Below, piece after piece: positions 16,608 to 24,542 of a stretch of DNA of 31,499 bases (its first letter is position 1; every line of letters starts with the position of its first letter). The position numbers were made by a program, and so were the translations under genes. The DNA is from JBBDYH01 sp040901795. GTDB lineage: Bacteria > Planctomycetota > Planctomycetia > Pirellulales > JALHPA01. Under the pieces are notes generated by a model. It saw only the letters and a list, made by a program, of their open reading frames with translations, had not been told where the DNA came from and ran no database searches. The stretch covers positions 1 through 31,499 of the forward strand of contig JBBDYH010000061.1 of assembly GCA_040901795.1 (NCBI GenBank). The letters are read 5' to 3'.

Positions 16608-18448
16608 GGAACACCCGTAGTTGCTGTCAACCTATCGTTTCGACTCGGTTCGACCGCCCCGCGCTCGGACTCGACGAGCGACAAAGCAGCGTTGATGAGT
16701 CCCACGTGGGTATACGCTTGCGGGAAATTTCCCAAGGCGTCACCTGTGTTCGGATCGATTTCCTCCGCAAACAAGCCGAGGTCGTTGGCGTATCGGAGGA
16801 TCGAATGAAGTAGTCCCGCCGAGCGATGAACTTCGCCGAGTCGGGCCAAATAATCGGCCAGCCAGAACGCACAGATGCCAAAGGCGCCTTCGCCCATGGT
16901 GCGGCTCTCTTCGTAGCGGTACAGCAGACCTTCTCCAGCGCAGAGGCGCTCTTCGATGCGCTTTGCCGTTTGCCGCATTCGATCGGCGGCAGGCTCCTCG
17001 AATCCGTACAGTGGCATGAACAGGAGCGCCGCATCCAGCGAACTTCCACCGAGCGTCTGCGTGTAGCTGGCAACGCCGGAATTCCAGCCGAACTGTTCGA
17101 TATCGGCGCGGATGCGATCGCGGACTGCTGCGAACCGTTCACTCGGAATGCGAGGCAGCTTGCCATCCGCATGCAGCCTGATCAGTCGATCGAGCGCGGT
17201 CCAGCACATCAGTCGCGAATGCGTGAAGTGTTTTGGCTGCGGACGTACTTCCCAGATTCCATGATCGGGCTCTTGCCAATGGCGGCAGACGAATTCACCC
17301 GCCTGGCGGAGCATCGAGCAAGCATCGCGGTCCAGCCGGTTGCCGCGCTCGGCGAGATACCGGACCGCTTCGATGAGTTCGCCATAAACATCGAGCTGCA
17401 ATTGCTGGCTGGCGAGGTTGCCAACGCGCACGGGCCGCGAATCGGCATAACCGGGCAGGTGTGGCAGCACTTTCTCAGGCAACGTTTGACAGCCATAGAC
17501 GTCGTACAGCACGCGCAACTTGGGCCGCGTGAGCCGCGTCGCGTGCAAGAGCCAGCTTACGAACGCCTGGGCTTCGTCCTCGTAACCGAGTCCCAACAAG
17601 GCGCGCGTGGTAAAGGCGGCGTCGCGCAACCAGCAGTAGCGATAGTCCCAGTTCAGATCTCCGCCGATTCGCTCAGGCAGTGAAGTGGTGGGCGCCGCAA
17701 TGATTGCCCCTGACGGAGCGAACGAAAGCAGCTTCAGGACCAAGGCGCTGCGAACGACAGCCTCGCGAAAGGGTCCTTCGTAGCGGCACCGCCCGGCCCA
17801 CTGGCGCCACCAACCTACCGTTGCGTCCATCCGAGTACGAGCGTTGTCGCCCAGCGGCGGATAGACCGCTGGTCCTTCCTGGGCCAGGATCAAGGAGAAA
17901 TTGATCGCCTCGCCAGCATGGATAGCAAAATCGCAATGCACACGGCCCGACGCATCAATGCTGAAGGGCGCTTCGCTGCGGAGACTGAACAACTGCGAGC
18001 CAGCTTGAAAGCAAACGCCGAGCCGACCGCGGTCCTTTAGTCGCAGCGCCTGTGTGGCGAAGCCAGGCCTTGGTTCAAAAATGACCTGAATTCGGCACGT
18101 CCCAGCGGTGCACAGCAATCGGCGGATCAGCTCTTGTTCAGCCTGCAGACTGCCCGGCAGGGCACCCACGGGCATGAAATCAGCGAGAACAGCCTGGCCG
18201 TCGGCGGTGGTGAACCGCGTTTCCAGGACATTCGTGTGCTCGATGTAGCGCCTGCTGCACGTAAACAATCCAAGGGGACCGATGCGCCAACATCCCCCGT
18301 GTTTCGCATCCAGAAGCCGGGCAAAAACTGCTGGCGAGTCGAACCTTGGCCAACAGAGCCAGTCAAGGGACCCATCGGAGGAGATCAAGCCGACCGACCG
18401 GCCATCTCCGATCGCCCCATAGTCGCCGATCTTCGGCTGGGCAACCAT
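16604..18448 (-). CDS. Glycoside hydrolase family 15 (glucoamylase/trehalase type)
   Basis: 614 residues. The N-terminal beta-sandwich starts 'KIGDYGAIGDGRSVGLIS' and has 'GSLDWLCWPRFDSPAVFARL', the usual opening of bacterial GH15 proteins. The (alpha/alpha)6 catalytic barrel follows from about 220, with 'NWDYRYCWLRDAAFTTRALL' (about 262-282) carrying residues of the substrate site, and 'EEIDPNTGDALGNFPQAYTH' (about 562-581), where Glu 562/563 is the likely general base. There is no signal peptide, so it acts in the cytoplasm on alpha-glucosides such as maltodextrins or trehalose; I cannot choose between them. It lies 30 bases after the DoxX-like gene and overlaps the next gene by four bases. 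Confidence 0.93.
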   Translation of the reverse strand: MVAQPKIGDYGAIGDGRSVGLISSDGSLDWLCWPRFDSPAVFARLLDAKHGGCWRIGPLGLFTCSRRYIEHTNVLETRFTTADGQAVLADFMPVGALPGSLQAEQELIRRLLCTAGTCRIQVIFEPRPGFATQALRLKDRGRLGVCFQAGSQLFSLRSEAPFSIDASGRVHCDFAIHAGEAINFSLILAQEGPAVYPPLGDNARTRMDATVGWWRQWAGRCRYEGPFREAVVRSALVLKLLSFAPSGAIIAAPTTSLPERIGGDLNWDYRYCWLRDAAFTTRALLGLGYEDEAQAFVSWLLHATRLTRPKLRVLYDVYGCQTLPEKVLPHLPGYADSRPVRVGNLASQQLQLDVYGELIEAVRYLAERGNRLDRDACSMLRQAGEFVCRHWQEPDHGIWEVRPQPKHFTHSRLMCWTALDRLIRLHADGKLPRIPSERFAAVRDRIRADIEQFGWNSGVASYTQTLGGSSLDAALLFMPLYGFEEPAADRMRQTAKRIEERLCAGEGLLYRYEESRTMGEGAFGICAFWLADYLARLGEVHRSAGLLHSILRYANDLGLFAEEIDPNTGDALGNFPQAYTHVGLINAALSLVESERGAVEPSRNDRLTATTGVP

Positions 18449-18478
18449 AATGCTCGCCGGCAGAAGTATTTTGCAAAA

Positions 18479-18925
18479 CTAGCTGGCCGGCATGGTTTCG
18501 GTGCGCTCGAAGCGATGGCTCAGCCGCCCCAGAGCCAGGGCGCCCAACGCCAGGCCGACGTCGCGCAAAGCAATGTCATAAAAGTTCTGCGCCAACAACA
18601 GGTTGATCACGATGCCCATCAACCAGGCCGAGACGACGTAGGCGAAGAACCTGGGCTTAATCGCCACCCCGATTCCCGCCGCGATCTCGATCACGCCGAC
18701 CACCAGCATGAACGTGTGACCGTTTCCGCCTAACAGGTCGTTGATCACCGGCGCCAGGTACATGTCCCAGTTGACCAGGTAATGAAAAAACTTGTCCGCC
18801 CCAGCCACAATCGGCGCGACGACATAAGCCAACTGGAGGATTCGATAGGCCTGTTGAGCCGGGTTGGCTGTGAACAGACCAACTCGCTCAGGCGCCAGCG
18901 CGCCTGCGTGGGTTGCATGAGCCAT
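18479..18925 (-). CDS. DoxX-like membrane protein
   Basis: 148 residues from ATG 18925, chosen over an upstream start at 18964 because AGAGG lies six bases before it. Four hydrophobic segments (about 28-43, 70-88, 93-112 and 117-134) and the string 'GADKFFHYLVNWDMYL' near the first loop are in keeping with DoxX/SURF4-like proteins, small quinone-pathway or redox-linked membrane proteins. The family match is from general pattern and is not certain. It follows the cytochrome c gene by 35 bases, which agrees with a redox role. Confidence 0.75.
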   Translation of the reverse strand: MAHATHAGALAPERVGLFTANPAQQAYRILQLAYVVAPIVAGADKFFHYLVNWDMYLAPVINDLLGGNGHTFMLVVGVIEIAAGIGVAIKPRFFAYVVSAWLMGIVINLLLAQNFYDIALRDVGLALGALALGRLSHRFERTETMPAS

Positions 18926-18960
18926 AAGGCACCTCTTCAAATTGAACGGCCCCGCTTGGG

Positions 18961-19440
18961 TCATTTCAGCATCGGCGCCTCATCCGGCGCGAAGCGCTGG
19001 TGGCACCGGTTGCAAGCTTGGATCAGGCCGCCGGCCGCAGCGCCGACGTTTTGTCCCCCCTTGGCGGCATCGGCCAGCCCCAGAGCCGCTTCTTGAACGC
19101 CAACGGCAAATTGCTCCCATTCGCGCCCGCCACCTCCCGGTGGCCTGCGGATCGCGATCAGGTTGGCGATTTCGGCCACTTCCAGCGCAGTCATGTGAAT
19201 GGCCTTCGGGTCGGCGTCTGGCGTTGCAAGCGCTTTTTTGAGTTGCTTAAAACGCGGCCCGTTGAACTGCGCCATCAGTTCGCCGGTCTTGAGGATCGGC
19301 CGTACCGCGCCCGGCCCGCCCGGCGGAGGCGGCGTTTTGGCGGGCGGCTGAGCGGGCAGCAACGCTCCCACGCCAAATGATCCTAACAGCAACGAGCTAA
19401 GCACGAGAAAACGGCTTGCGCGGACGCGAGCTGGGGTCAT
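18961..19440 (-). CDS. Periplasmic c-type cytochrome (cytochrome c'-like)
   Basis: 159 residues from ATG 19440, with a strong GGAGG eight bases upstream; the frame remains open to 20010 but that part overlaps the methyltransferase gene. An N-terminal export signal (residues 1-30, 'FLVLSSLLLGSFGVGALLPA') and a Pro/Gly-rich linker precede a helical domain that ends in a single heme-binding site, C143-N-R-C146-H147. A heme site close to the C-terminus of a four-helix protein is the cytochrome c' arrangement. The role is electron transfer or gas binding outside the cytoplasm. It is the first gene of the minus-strand run and diverges from the polyketide cassette across 205 bases. Confidence 0.85.
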   Translation of the reverse strand: MTPARVRASRFLVLSSLLLGSFGVGALLPAQPPAKTPPPPGGPGAVRPILKTGELMAQFNGPRFKQLKKALATPDADPKAIHMTALEVAEIANLIAIRRPPGGGGREWEQFAVGVQEAALGLADAAKGGQNVGAAAGGLIQACNRCHQRFAPDEAPMLK

Positions 19441-19645
19441 GGCAACATCCTCCGGAAAAAGGAAAGACGACCAACAGGCGCATGGCAAAATCAGTGCCGC
19501 ATTGCGCCGCTGTCTTTGAGGGCGACCCCTCTTTGGTTCTTGCGTAAGTCGCATTAGGCCAGCCAAACCGGACCGCTGAGCGCGGCGCACGCTTTGCACC
19601 GCACACCGGTGGGGAAGCGCAATTCTTTTCCGGCTCATCTGACTT

Positions 19646-20395
19646 GTGGATCTCATCGTTGCGTCGCGACAGCTTGTACCAGAGTGGATGGACCAGCCGG
19701 ATCTTGATGCGCGGCTGCACCGCCAGGCGCTTTTGGCATTGGATCGAATTAACTCGGTAAGCCTTACCGCGGGGCAAATCTGGCGCGAGATGATGAAGCG
19801 GCTGGCATGGGGGAAGAGCGGGCCTCGTGCACGACAGATTGCCGAGCCAGCGGAGTATTCGGTGCTGGATGTGGCCTGCGGCTCCGGGGGACTACTGCTG
19901 GACCTGTGGAAACGGGCGGCACGAGCGGGCGTTCGGCTCCGGCTTGCCGGCTGCGATATCAGCGGTACCGCTCTGGCGGTGGCTCGGCAGCAGGCGGAAA
20001 CGCGAAACACTAAGGTTGATTTTCAGCAAATTGACGTGACCGAAGAACCATTTGCCAGGCAGTATGACTTCGTGATCAGCTCGCTGTTTCTCCACCACTT
20101 GTCCGACGAACAGGCGGCGGCGCTGTTGCGGCGGATGGCCGACGCCGCGCGATTGGCGGTGATCATCACCGATCTTCGCCGCAGTCGGCTAGGCTATTAC
20201 TACGCCTGGCTCGGCACGCGGCTACTATGCCGGTCTGCCGTGGCCCAGATTGACGGCCCCCGCTCGGTGGCGCGCGCCTTCACGATGGAGGAAGTGCAGC
20301 GGCTTGCCGAACAGGCCGGATTAACCAGCGCCACGGTGCAGAGAAGCTGGCCGCAACGATTCATCCTGCGCTGGTGGCGCCTAGGAGATGGCTGA
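19646..20395 (+). CDS. Class I SAM-dependent methyltransferase
   Basis: 249 residues from GTG 19646; a stop lies two codons upstream in frame, so this is the earliest possible start apart from ATG 19688. SAM motif I is 'VLDVACGSGGLLLDL' (about 73-87), followed by the acidic strand end 'LAGCDISGTALAVAR' (about 104-118), 'FQQIDVTEEPF' and 'FVISSLFLHHLSDEQ' (about 142-156). This resembles UbiE/COQ5-type C- or O-methyltransferases. The N-terminal 'SRQLVPEWMDQPDLD' is often seen on methyltransferases next to type III polyketide synthases and flavoproteins. The next gene starts two bases after its stop. The likely job is methylation of the polyketide product. Confidence 0.88.
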   Translation: MDLIVASRQLVPEWMDQPDLDARLHRQALLALDRINSVSLTAGQIWREMMKRLAWGKSGPRARQIAEPAEYSVLDVACGSGGLLLDLWKRAARAGVRLRLAGCDISGTALAVARQQAETRNTKVDFQQIDVTEEPFARQYDFVISSLFLHHLSDEQAAALLRRMADAARLAVIITDLRRSRLGYYYAWLGTRLLCRSAVAQIDGPRSVARAFTMEEVQRLAEQAGLTSATVQRSWPQRFILRWWRLGDG

Positions 20396-20397
20396 CG

Positions 20398-21561
20398 ATG
20401 AACGATATCCAGTCTGACGCGCAAGAGGTTTGGGACGTTGGCATCATTGGCGGCGGACCGGCGGGGGCGCTCTTGGCGCATCAGCTTGCCGCGCGCGGCT
20501 TGCGAACGCTGGTCATTGACCGCGCGGTGATGCCACGCTGGAAGGTGTGCGGCGCGTGCCTTAATGAGACGGCATTAGAGACACTGCGGCACGCCGGACT
20601 GCAAGAGACCTTGCGCGATTTGCCGAGCATCCCGCTTGACGATCTGTATCTGTACTGTGGAGGCCAAACGGCGAAGGTTCCTCTCGGACCCGGCTGCGTC
20701 GTGTCGCGCTCGCGATTCGATTTCAGCTTGTTATCGGCCGCGGTTCGCCATGGGGCAAAAGTGCTGACCGGTGTCGCCGCTCGCTTGGGTCCCGTATATA
20801 GAGACTATCGAGCGGTACAGCTTGGCGGCGGCAAGTCGGCAGGCACGATCAAGGCGCGCGTGGTGGTGATCGCCGCGGGGCTAGGCGGAGAGAGTCTATT
20901 GAACGCCCGGGCCAAGGCGGCGACGTACGAATCCTCGCCACGCGTTGGCGTGGGCGCCGTCATGACGAATGCGCCGAGCAATTACGAACCGCGTCACGTT
21001 TACATGGCCGTGGCCCGCGAGGGTTATGTGGGCCTGGTACGGCAAGAGGACGGCTCCTTGAACATTGCCGCGGCGCTCGACCGATCGGCGGTCCGCTTAT
21101 TGCGGTCACCTGCGGCGGTTGTCGAGGCCGTGCTCGAATCGGTCGGACTGCCGTGCGGCGCGGGCCTGCCAGACGCACACTGGCAAGGCACGGCGCCGTT
21201 GCAACGCCGGCCGACACGGCTCGGCGATACGCGCGTCTTCCTGGTCGGCGATGCGGCGGGTTACGTCGAACCGTTTACGGGCGAGGGCATCGCCTGGGCG
21301 CTGGATGGGGCGGTGCGCTTGGCGCCGATCGTTGAGAAAGCGACCGTGCGCTGGGACGATGCGCTGCTCGACGAGTGGCGGATGGCCTGTCAGGTGTCGA
21401 CCGCCCGACGGAAGCGGGTCTGCAGCCTGATCGCCGCAGGTCTCTCGCACTGTCGCTGGGTGGCGGCAGTTACGCGGTTGTTGGGCGCCTTCCCGGCGCT
21501 TGCGCGGCCGCTGGTTCGATTCATCGGCAACCAAACACTGGCGGCGAGGCGCACGATATGA
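20398..21561 (+). CDS. FAD-dependent oxidoreductase, geranylgeranyl-reductase/hydroxylase type
   Basis: 387 residues from ATG 20398 (AGGAG ten bases upstream); an in-frame ATG at 20374 would overlap the methyltransferase gene. FAD-binding motifs are 'VGIIGGGPAGALLAHQL' (about 13-29) with the Rossmann acidic end 'LVIDR', 'PRWKVCGACLNETAL' (about 45-59), and the second FAD site 'FLVGDAAGYVEPFTGEGIAW' (about 281-300). The group includes aromatic-ring hydroxylases, halogenases and prenyl reductases. Placed between a methyltransferase and a type III PKS, it most likely oxidises the aromatic polyketide, for example to a quinone. Its stop overlaps the PKS start by four bases (ATGA), so the two are translationally coupled. 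Confidence 0.9.
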   Translation: MNDIQSDAQEVWDVGIIGGGPAGALLAHQLAARGLRTLVIDRAVMPRWKVCGACLNETALETLRHAGLQETLRDLPSIPLDDLYLYCGGQTAKVPLGPGCVVSRSRFDFSLLSAAVRHGAKVLTGVAARLGPVYRDYRAVQLGGGKSAGTIKARVVVIAAGLGGESLLNARAKAATYESSPRVGVGAVMTNAPSNYEPRHVYMAVAREGYVGLVRQEDGSLNIAAALDRSAVRLLRSPAAVVEAVLESVGLPCGAGLPDAHWQGTAPLQRRPTRLGDTRVFLVGDAAGYVEPFTGEGIAWALDGAVRLAPIVEKATVRWDDALLDEWRMACQVSTARRKRVCSLIAAGLSHCRWVAAVTRLLGAFPALARPLVRFIGNQTLAARRTI

Positions 21562-22658
21562 CGTTTATCATCACGGGCTTGGGTACGGCGATCCCCCCGC
21601 GGTCCTTTAGTCAGGATATCGCGCTGCGGTGTTCGCTCGCGGCCAACGGCGCCACCGGCCGGCGAGCGGAAATGGAGCGGCGGCTGTACGAGCTTTCCGG
21701 CGTTCAGAAGCGACACAGCGTGCTACTCGACGAGCCGCTGCAAGAGGGCACGATCCGGCAATCGTTCTACCGCGCCTTGGACGGCGCCGGAGATGAGTGG
21801 CCCAGCACGGCCGCGCGCATGCAGCGTTACGAGGACGAGGCGGCGCCTTTGGCCGAGCAAGCGCTGCGCGCGGCGCTGGACGAGGCCCATGTTTCGCCGC
21901 AGCGGATCTCCCATCTGGTGACCGTTTCTTGCACCGGCTTTCATTCGCCCGGTGTCGATCTGCAACTCATCGAGCGGTTGGGGCTGTCGGCCGAAGTGCA
22001 GCGAACGCACCTGGGGTTTATGGGCTGCCACGCGGCCGTCAACGGTTTGCGAGTGGCCGCCGCCTTTGCATCGCAGCAGACAGACGCCTGCGTCGCCATG
22101 TGCGCGGTCGAGCTCTGTACGCTGCACTTTCATCCGGCGGAGGATCGAGATAAGAAAGTCGCCAACGCGTTGTTTGCCGATGGCGCGGCTGCGGTGATTG
22201 GCCAGGGCGTCACTGGAATGAACGGCGCCCCGCCGCGATGCCGCCTGGCAGCGACCGGCTCCGTCGTGTTGCCGGACTCGAACGACGCCATGACCTGGCG
22301 AATCGGTGACCACGGCTTCGAGATGACATTGTCTAACAAAGTTCCTGCATTGATTCGCGAGCACGTGCGCGCATGGTTGGAATCATGGCTGGCGCGGAAA
22401 GGACGACGGTTGTCTGACATCCGCTCGTGGGCGATTCACCCGGGCGGGCCGGCGATTGTCGACGCCGTGGTTGACGCGCTGGAACTGCCGGCGTCGGCCG
22501 CCGAAACGTCGCGCGGCGTACTGGCCGAGTTTGGCAACATGTCTTCGCCAACGCTGTTGTTCATCCTCCAGCGGCTGCTCGAACCGTTAGCGCAGCTTCC
22601 TTGCATCGCGCTCGCATTCGGTCCCGGCTTAGTAGCCGAGGCGATGCTGTTGGAGTAG
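21558..22658 (+). CDS. Type III polyketide synthase (chalcone/alkylresorcinol synthase type)
   Basis: 366 residues from ATG 21558, which overlaps the preceding stop as ATGA; the frame is open to 21375 but that part lies inside the oxidoreductase gene. The thiolase-fold catalytic triad is complete: Cys157 ('LGFMGCHAAVNGL'), His294 ('WAIHPGGPAIVDAV') and Asn327 ('GNMSSPTLLFIL'). The enzyme would condense malonyl-CoA units on an acyl-CoA starter and cyclise the chain. The set PKS plus methyltransferase plus flavoprotein parallels the Streptomyces srs operon, which makes methylated phenolic-lipid quinones. Starter, chain length and ring type cannot be read from this sequence. Downstream is a perfect hairpin at 22670. 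Confidence 0.94.
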   Translation: MTFIITGLGTAIPPRSFSQDIALRCSLAANGATGRRAEMERRLYELSGVQKRHSVLLDEPLQEGTIRQSFYRALDGAGDEWPSTAARMQRYEDEAAPLAEQALRAALDEAHVSPQRISHLVTVSCTGFHSPGVDLQLIERLGLSAEVQRTHLGFMGCHAAVNGLRVAAAFASQQTDACVAMCAVELCTLHFHPAEDRDKKVANALFADGAAAVIGQGVTGMNGAPPRCRLAATGSVVLPDSNDAMTWRIGDHGFEMTLSNKVPALIREHVRAWLESWLARKGRRLSDIRSWAIHPGGPAIVDAVVDALELPASAAETSRGVLAEFGNMSSPTLLFILQRLLEPLAQLPCIALAFGPGLVAEAMLLE

Positions 22659-22669
22659 ATGGAGCTGTG

Positions 22670-22692
22670 CCACTGCTCGCCGCGAGCAGTGG
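22670..22692. terminator. Perfect hairpin after the polyketide cassette
   Basis: Ten-base arms ccactgctcg / cgagcagtgg around ccg, 11 bases beyond the PKS stop and 10 bases before the end of the converging small gene. It suits a bidirectional terminator but lacks a T-run and may instead be a dispersed repeat. Confidence 0.5.
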
Positions 22693-22702
22693 AATAAACA
22701 AC

Positions 22703-22894
22703 CTAGCCACAACGACTCTCAATGATCCGTCTGGCTTCACTCTCCACCGCGCCAGCCTCGTCAGCAGACCAGCCCGCGTGTTGTCGCAAGCGCTCGATCC
22801 AAATGCGCAAGTAGCGCAGGGGCCGCGCCGCACTTTCGCAAGCTTGCACGCACAAGGGCACCGCCGCTTGAACTTTGTCCACGGAATTGGCCAT
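22703..22894 (-). CDS. Small hypothetical protein
   Basis: 63 residues from ATG 22894, with GAGG seven bases upstream. The frame is open up to 23068, but the extra upstream part is low in regular structure and lacks a better ribosome site. The protein is mostly helical and contains 'RPLRYLRIWIERLRQHAG' and three Cys (15, 19 and 62). It has no signal peptide or membrane segment. I recognise no family. It converges on the polyketide cassette. Confidence 0.5.
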   Translation of the reverse strand: MANSVDKVQAAVPLCVQACESAARPLRYLRIWIERLRQHAGWSADEAGAVESEARRIIESRCG

Positions 22895-23272
22895 AGGATC
22901 GCCTCGATTGACGAATGCAATGAGATCCGAGCAAGGAGGGGGGCAAACAAAAGCCGCCGGAATCAAAGGTGACCCAAGAAATGAGACTGGCGGCGAACGG
23001 GACAAGCAGCATGGATAACGTACGAACAACGCCATAGCAAGCATTGTCCGTATAAACCACAGCGCCATTGGGATGCGACCGGTCCGACGAAGTCAAAACC
23101 CTTTTGCGCCCACGTTCTCAAGCGTGAGAGTTGCACTGCTACACCGACGGCATGTCACTTGCGAGTGACTGACGCGTGAATCGTGCTCGAAGTTGCAGCC
23201 GCCTGCGTGAAGCAAACGCAGCCGGCCACAAGGCGGCAGGATCGGGCGAATGACGCAGGCTTGAGGCGAACC
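22895..23272. other. Intergenic region, 378 bases
   Basis: Two small hairpins are visible, ctcaagcgtgag near 23117 and gtcacttgcgagtgac at 23154-23169. No convincing promoter or protein-coding start was found. It separates the minus-strand small gene from the plus-strand GGPYDG gene and should hold promoters for both. Confidence 0.4.
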
Positions 23273-23578
23273 ATGCTACGACCCACCTTTACCGGCGGTC
23301 CGTACGACGGCTTACAGCCGATCGACTGGACCAACTACCGCATCGGGGACGAAGTGGAAGTCCCAATCAGCGCAAATCTGCTAAACATGTTGAACGGTGA
23401 ATTCTGCGGGCCTGCCGCCGCACTGAGCGGGATCGCTGTCTACCGCTTCGACTTGAGCAAATTCGGCATGCGATTCCTGTTCGTAAGGCGGCGCGCTGTT
23501 CGCCGCGAGGAGCGCTCGCGACTGGAAGTATGGCATCGTGAAGCGGTGCAGCGAGTGGCCAAAAAGGAGCCGCACTAA
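23273..23578 (+). CDS. Small 'GGPYDG' protein, copy 1
   Basis: 101 residues from ATG 23273, with GAGG six bases before it; an earlier in-frame start at 23183 would add 30 residues with no ribosome site. It starts 'MLRPTFTGGPYDG' and has 'VPISANLLNMLNGE', 'YRFDLSKFGMRFLF' and a terminal 'WHREAVQRV'. These four blocks recur in the same order in the gene at 24198, so the two are paralogs. No catalytic residues are obvious; 'GGPxDG' openings are common in short uncharacterised bacterial and phage proteins. The DUF2231 gene begins two bases after its stop. Confidence 0.72.
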   Translation: MLRPTFTGGPYDGLQPIDWTNYRIGDEVEVPISANLLNMLNGEFCGPAAALSGIAVYRFDLSKFGMRFLFVRRRAVRREERSRLEVWHREAVQRVAKKEPH

Positions 23579-23580
23579 TC

Positions 23581-24105
23581 ATGGAAAGCAGAGCCAAGCT
23601 CCTGGGGCACCCCGTCCATCAAATGTTGATCGTGTTCCCGCTCGGCTTGCTCGGGACGTCGGTCATATTTGATGTCGTCTACTTAGCCACCACGAATGGA
23701 CGCTGGGCCGATATCGCGTTCTGGATGATTACGGCCGGGATTCTCGGGGGGCTGGCGGCGGCGGTTTTTGGCCTGATCGACTGGCTGGCGATTCCCAAAG
23801 CGACGCGGGCGAAGGCCATCGGGATGTGGCATGGCTTGGGGAACGTCGTTGTGATCGTATTGTTCGCCTGGACCGGGCTGCTTCGCTATGAGGCCCCGAC
23901 CGAGCCGAGCATCGGAGCGATTGTCCTTTCATTTGCAGGCGTCGCGTTGGCCGTGTTAACCGGCTGGTTGGGTGGCGAACTGGTAGATCGCCTTGGAGTC
24001 GGAGTGGACGACGGGGCCCACCTCAACTCTCCAAGCTCGCTCTCTGGCCGCCCGGCCAGCGAACAGGCCGGCGTAACGCGGTATGCCGCGGACTCTAAGT
24101 CGTAG
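23581..24105 (+). CDS. DUF2231 membrane protein
   Basis: 174 residues with four membrane helices (about 14-34, 43-65, 83-101 and 110-130). The opening 'LLGHPVHQMLIVFPLGLL' with its His-Pro-x-His pattern is typical of DUF2231 proteins, whose function is not settled, though some are thought to hold heme or copper. The hydrophilic tail after about residue 142 is Ser/Gly-rich and probably disordered. It is two bases downstream of one GGPYDG gene and 92 bases upstream of the second. Confidence 0.88.
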   Translation: MESRAKLLGHPVHQMLIVFPLGLLGTSVIFDVVYLATTNGRWADIAFWMITAGILGGLAAAVFGLIDWLAIPKATRAKAIGMWHGLGNVVVIVLFAWTGLLRYEAPTEPSIGAIVLSFAGVALAVLTGWLGGELVDRLGVGVDDGAHLNSPSSLSGRPASEQAGVTRYAADSKS

Positions 24106-24197
24106 GGGAATTCGCCAGAATTCCGAAAGAGCGACGCCCGCAGTCTGGCGACTTCGGCTACGCTGAAGTGGAACAAAACTTGCCCGGACGGGTTGGT

Positions 24198-24530
24198 ATG
24201 GATAACACCAACTCCAACAGCGTCAGCTTCGTCGGCGGGCCCTACGATGGTTGCGTGCCCGCGAGGCAAAAGAACTGTGTGCTCTGCGGCCAAATTGCGA
24301 TGCCGGTGAGCAGCAACATTCTTCGCCTTTTGACGGGCGAAGCGGCGGGTGACGAGACGCCGATCCGAGCCGTGGCGCGATACCGGCTCGAGCTCACGCA
24401 GCGCGGTCCGCGCTATCGGTTTCACTGCTTTCATTCGGTGGATCGAGGAGAAAGCAAAGAGTTGGCGGTGTGGCACCACGCATTGCTCGCCGCTTGGAAC
24501 AGGGTCGTCGGGCAGCAACGGCCACGGTAG
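24198..24530 (+). CDS. Small 'GGPYDG' protein, copy 2
   Basis: 110 residues from ATG 24198; a GTG at 24168 is an alternative without better support. The blocks 'FVGGPYDG', 'MPVSSNILRLLTGE', 'YRLELTQRGPRYRFHCF' and 'WHHALLAAWNR' line up with the gene at 23273. It also has two Cys near the N-terminus ('NCVLCGQ', a C-x2-C) that copy 1 lacks. It converges on the protease/HlyD fusion gene with a 12-base gap and no terminator between. Confidence 0.68.
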   Translation: MDNTNSNSVSFVGGPYDGCVPARQKNCVLCGQIAMPVSSNILRLLTGEAAGDETPIRAVARYRLELTQRGPRYRFHCFHSVDRGESKELAVWHHALLAAWNRVVGQQRPR

Positions 24531-24542
24531 CGTCGTGGATAG

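Noticed and set aside
19441..20010. Upstream extension of the cytochrome c frame
   Set aside because: It would overlap the methyltransferase gene and bury the export signal; ATG 19440 has a strong ribosome site.
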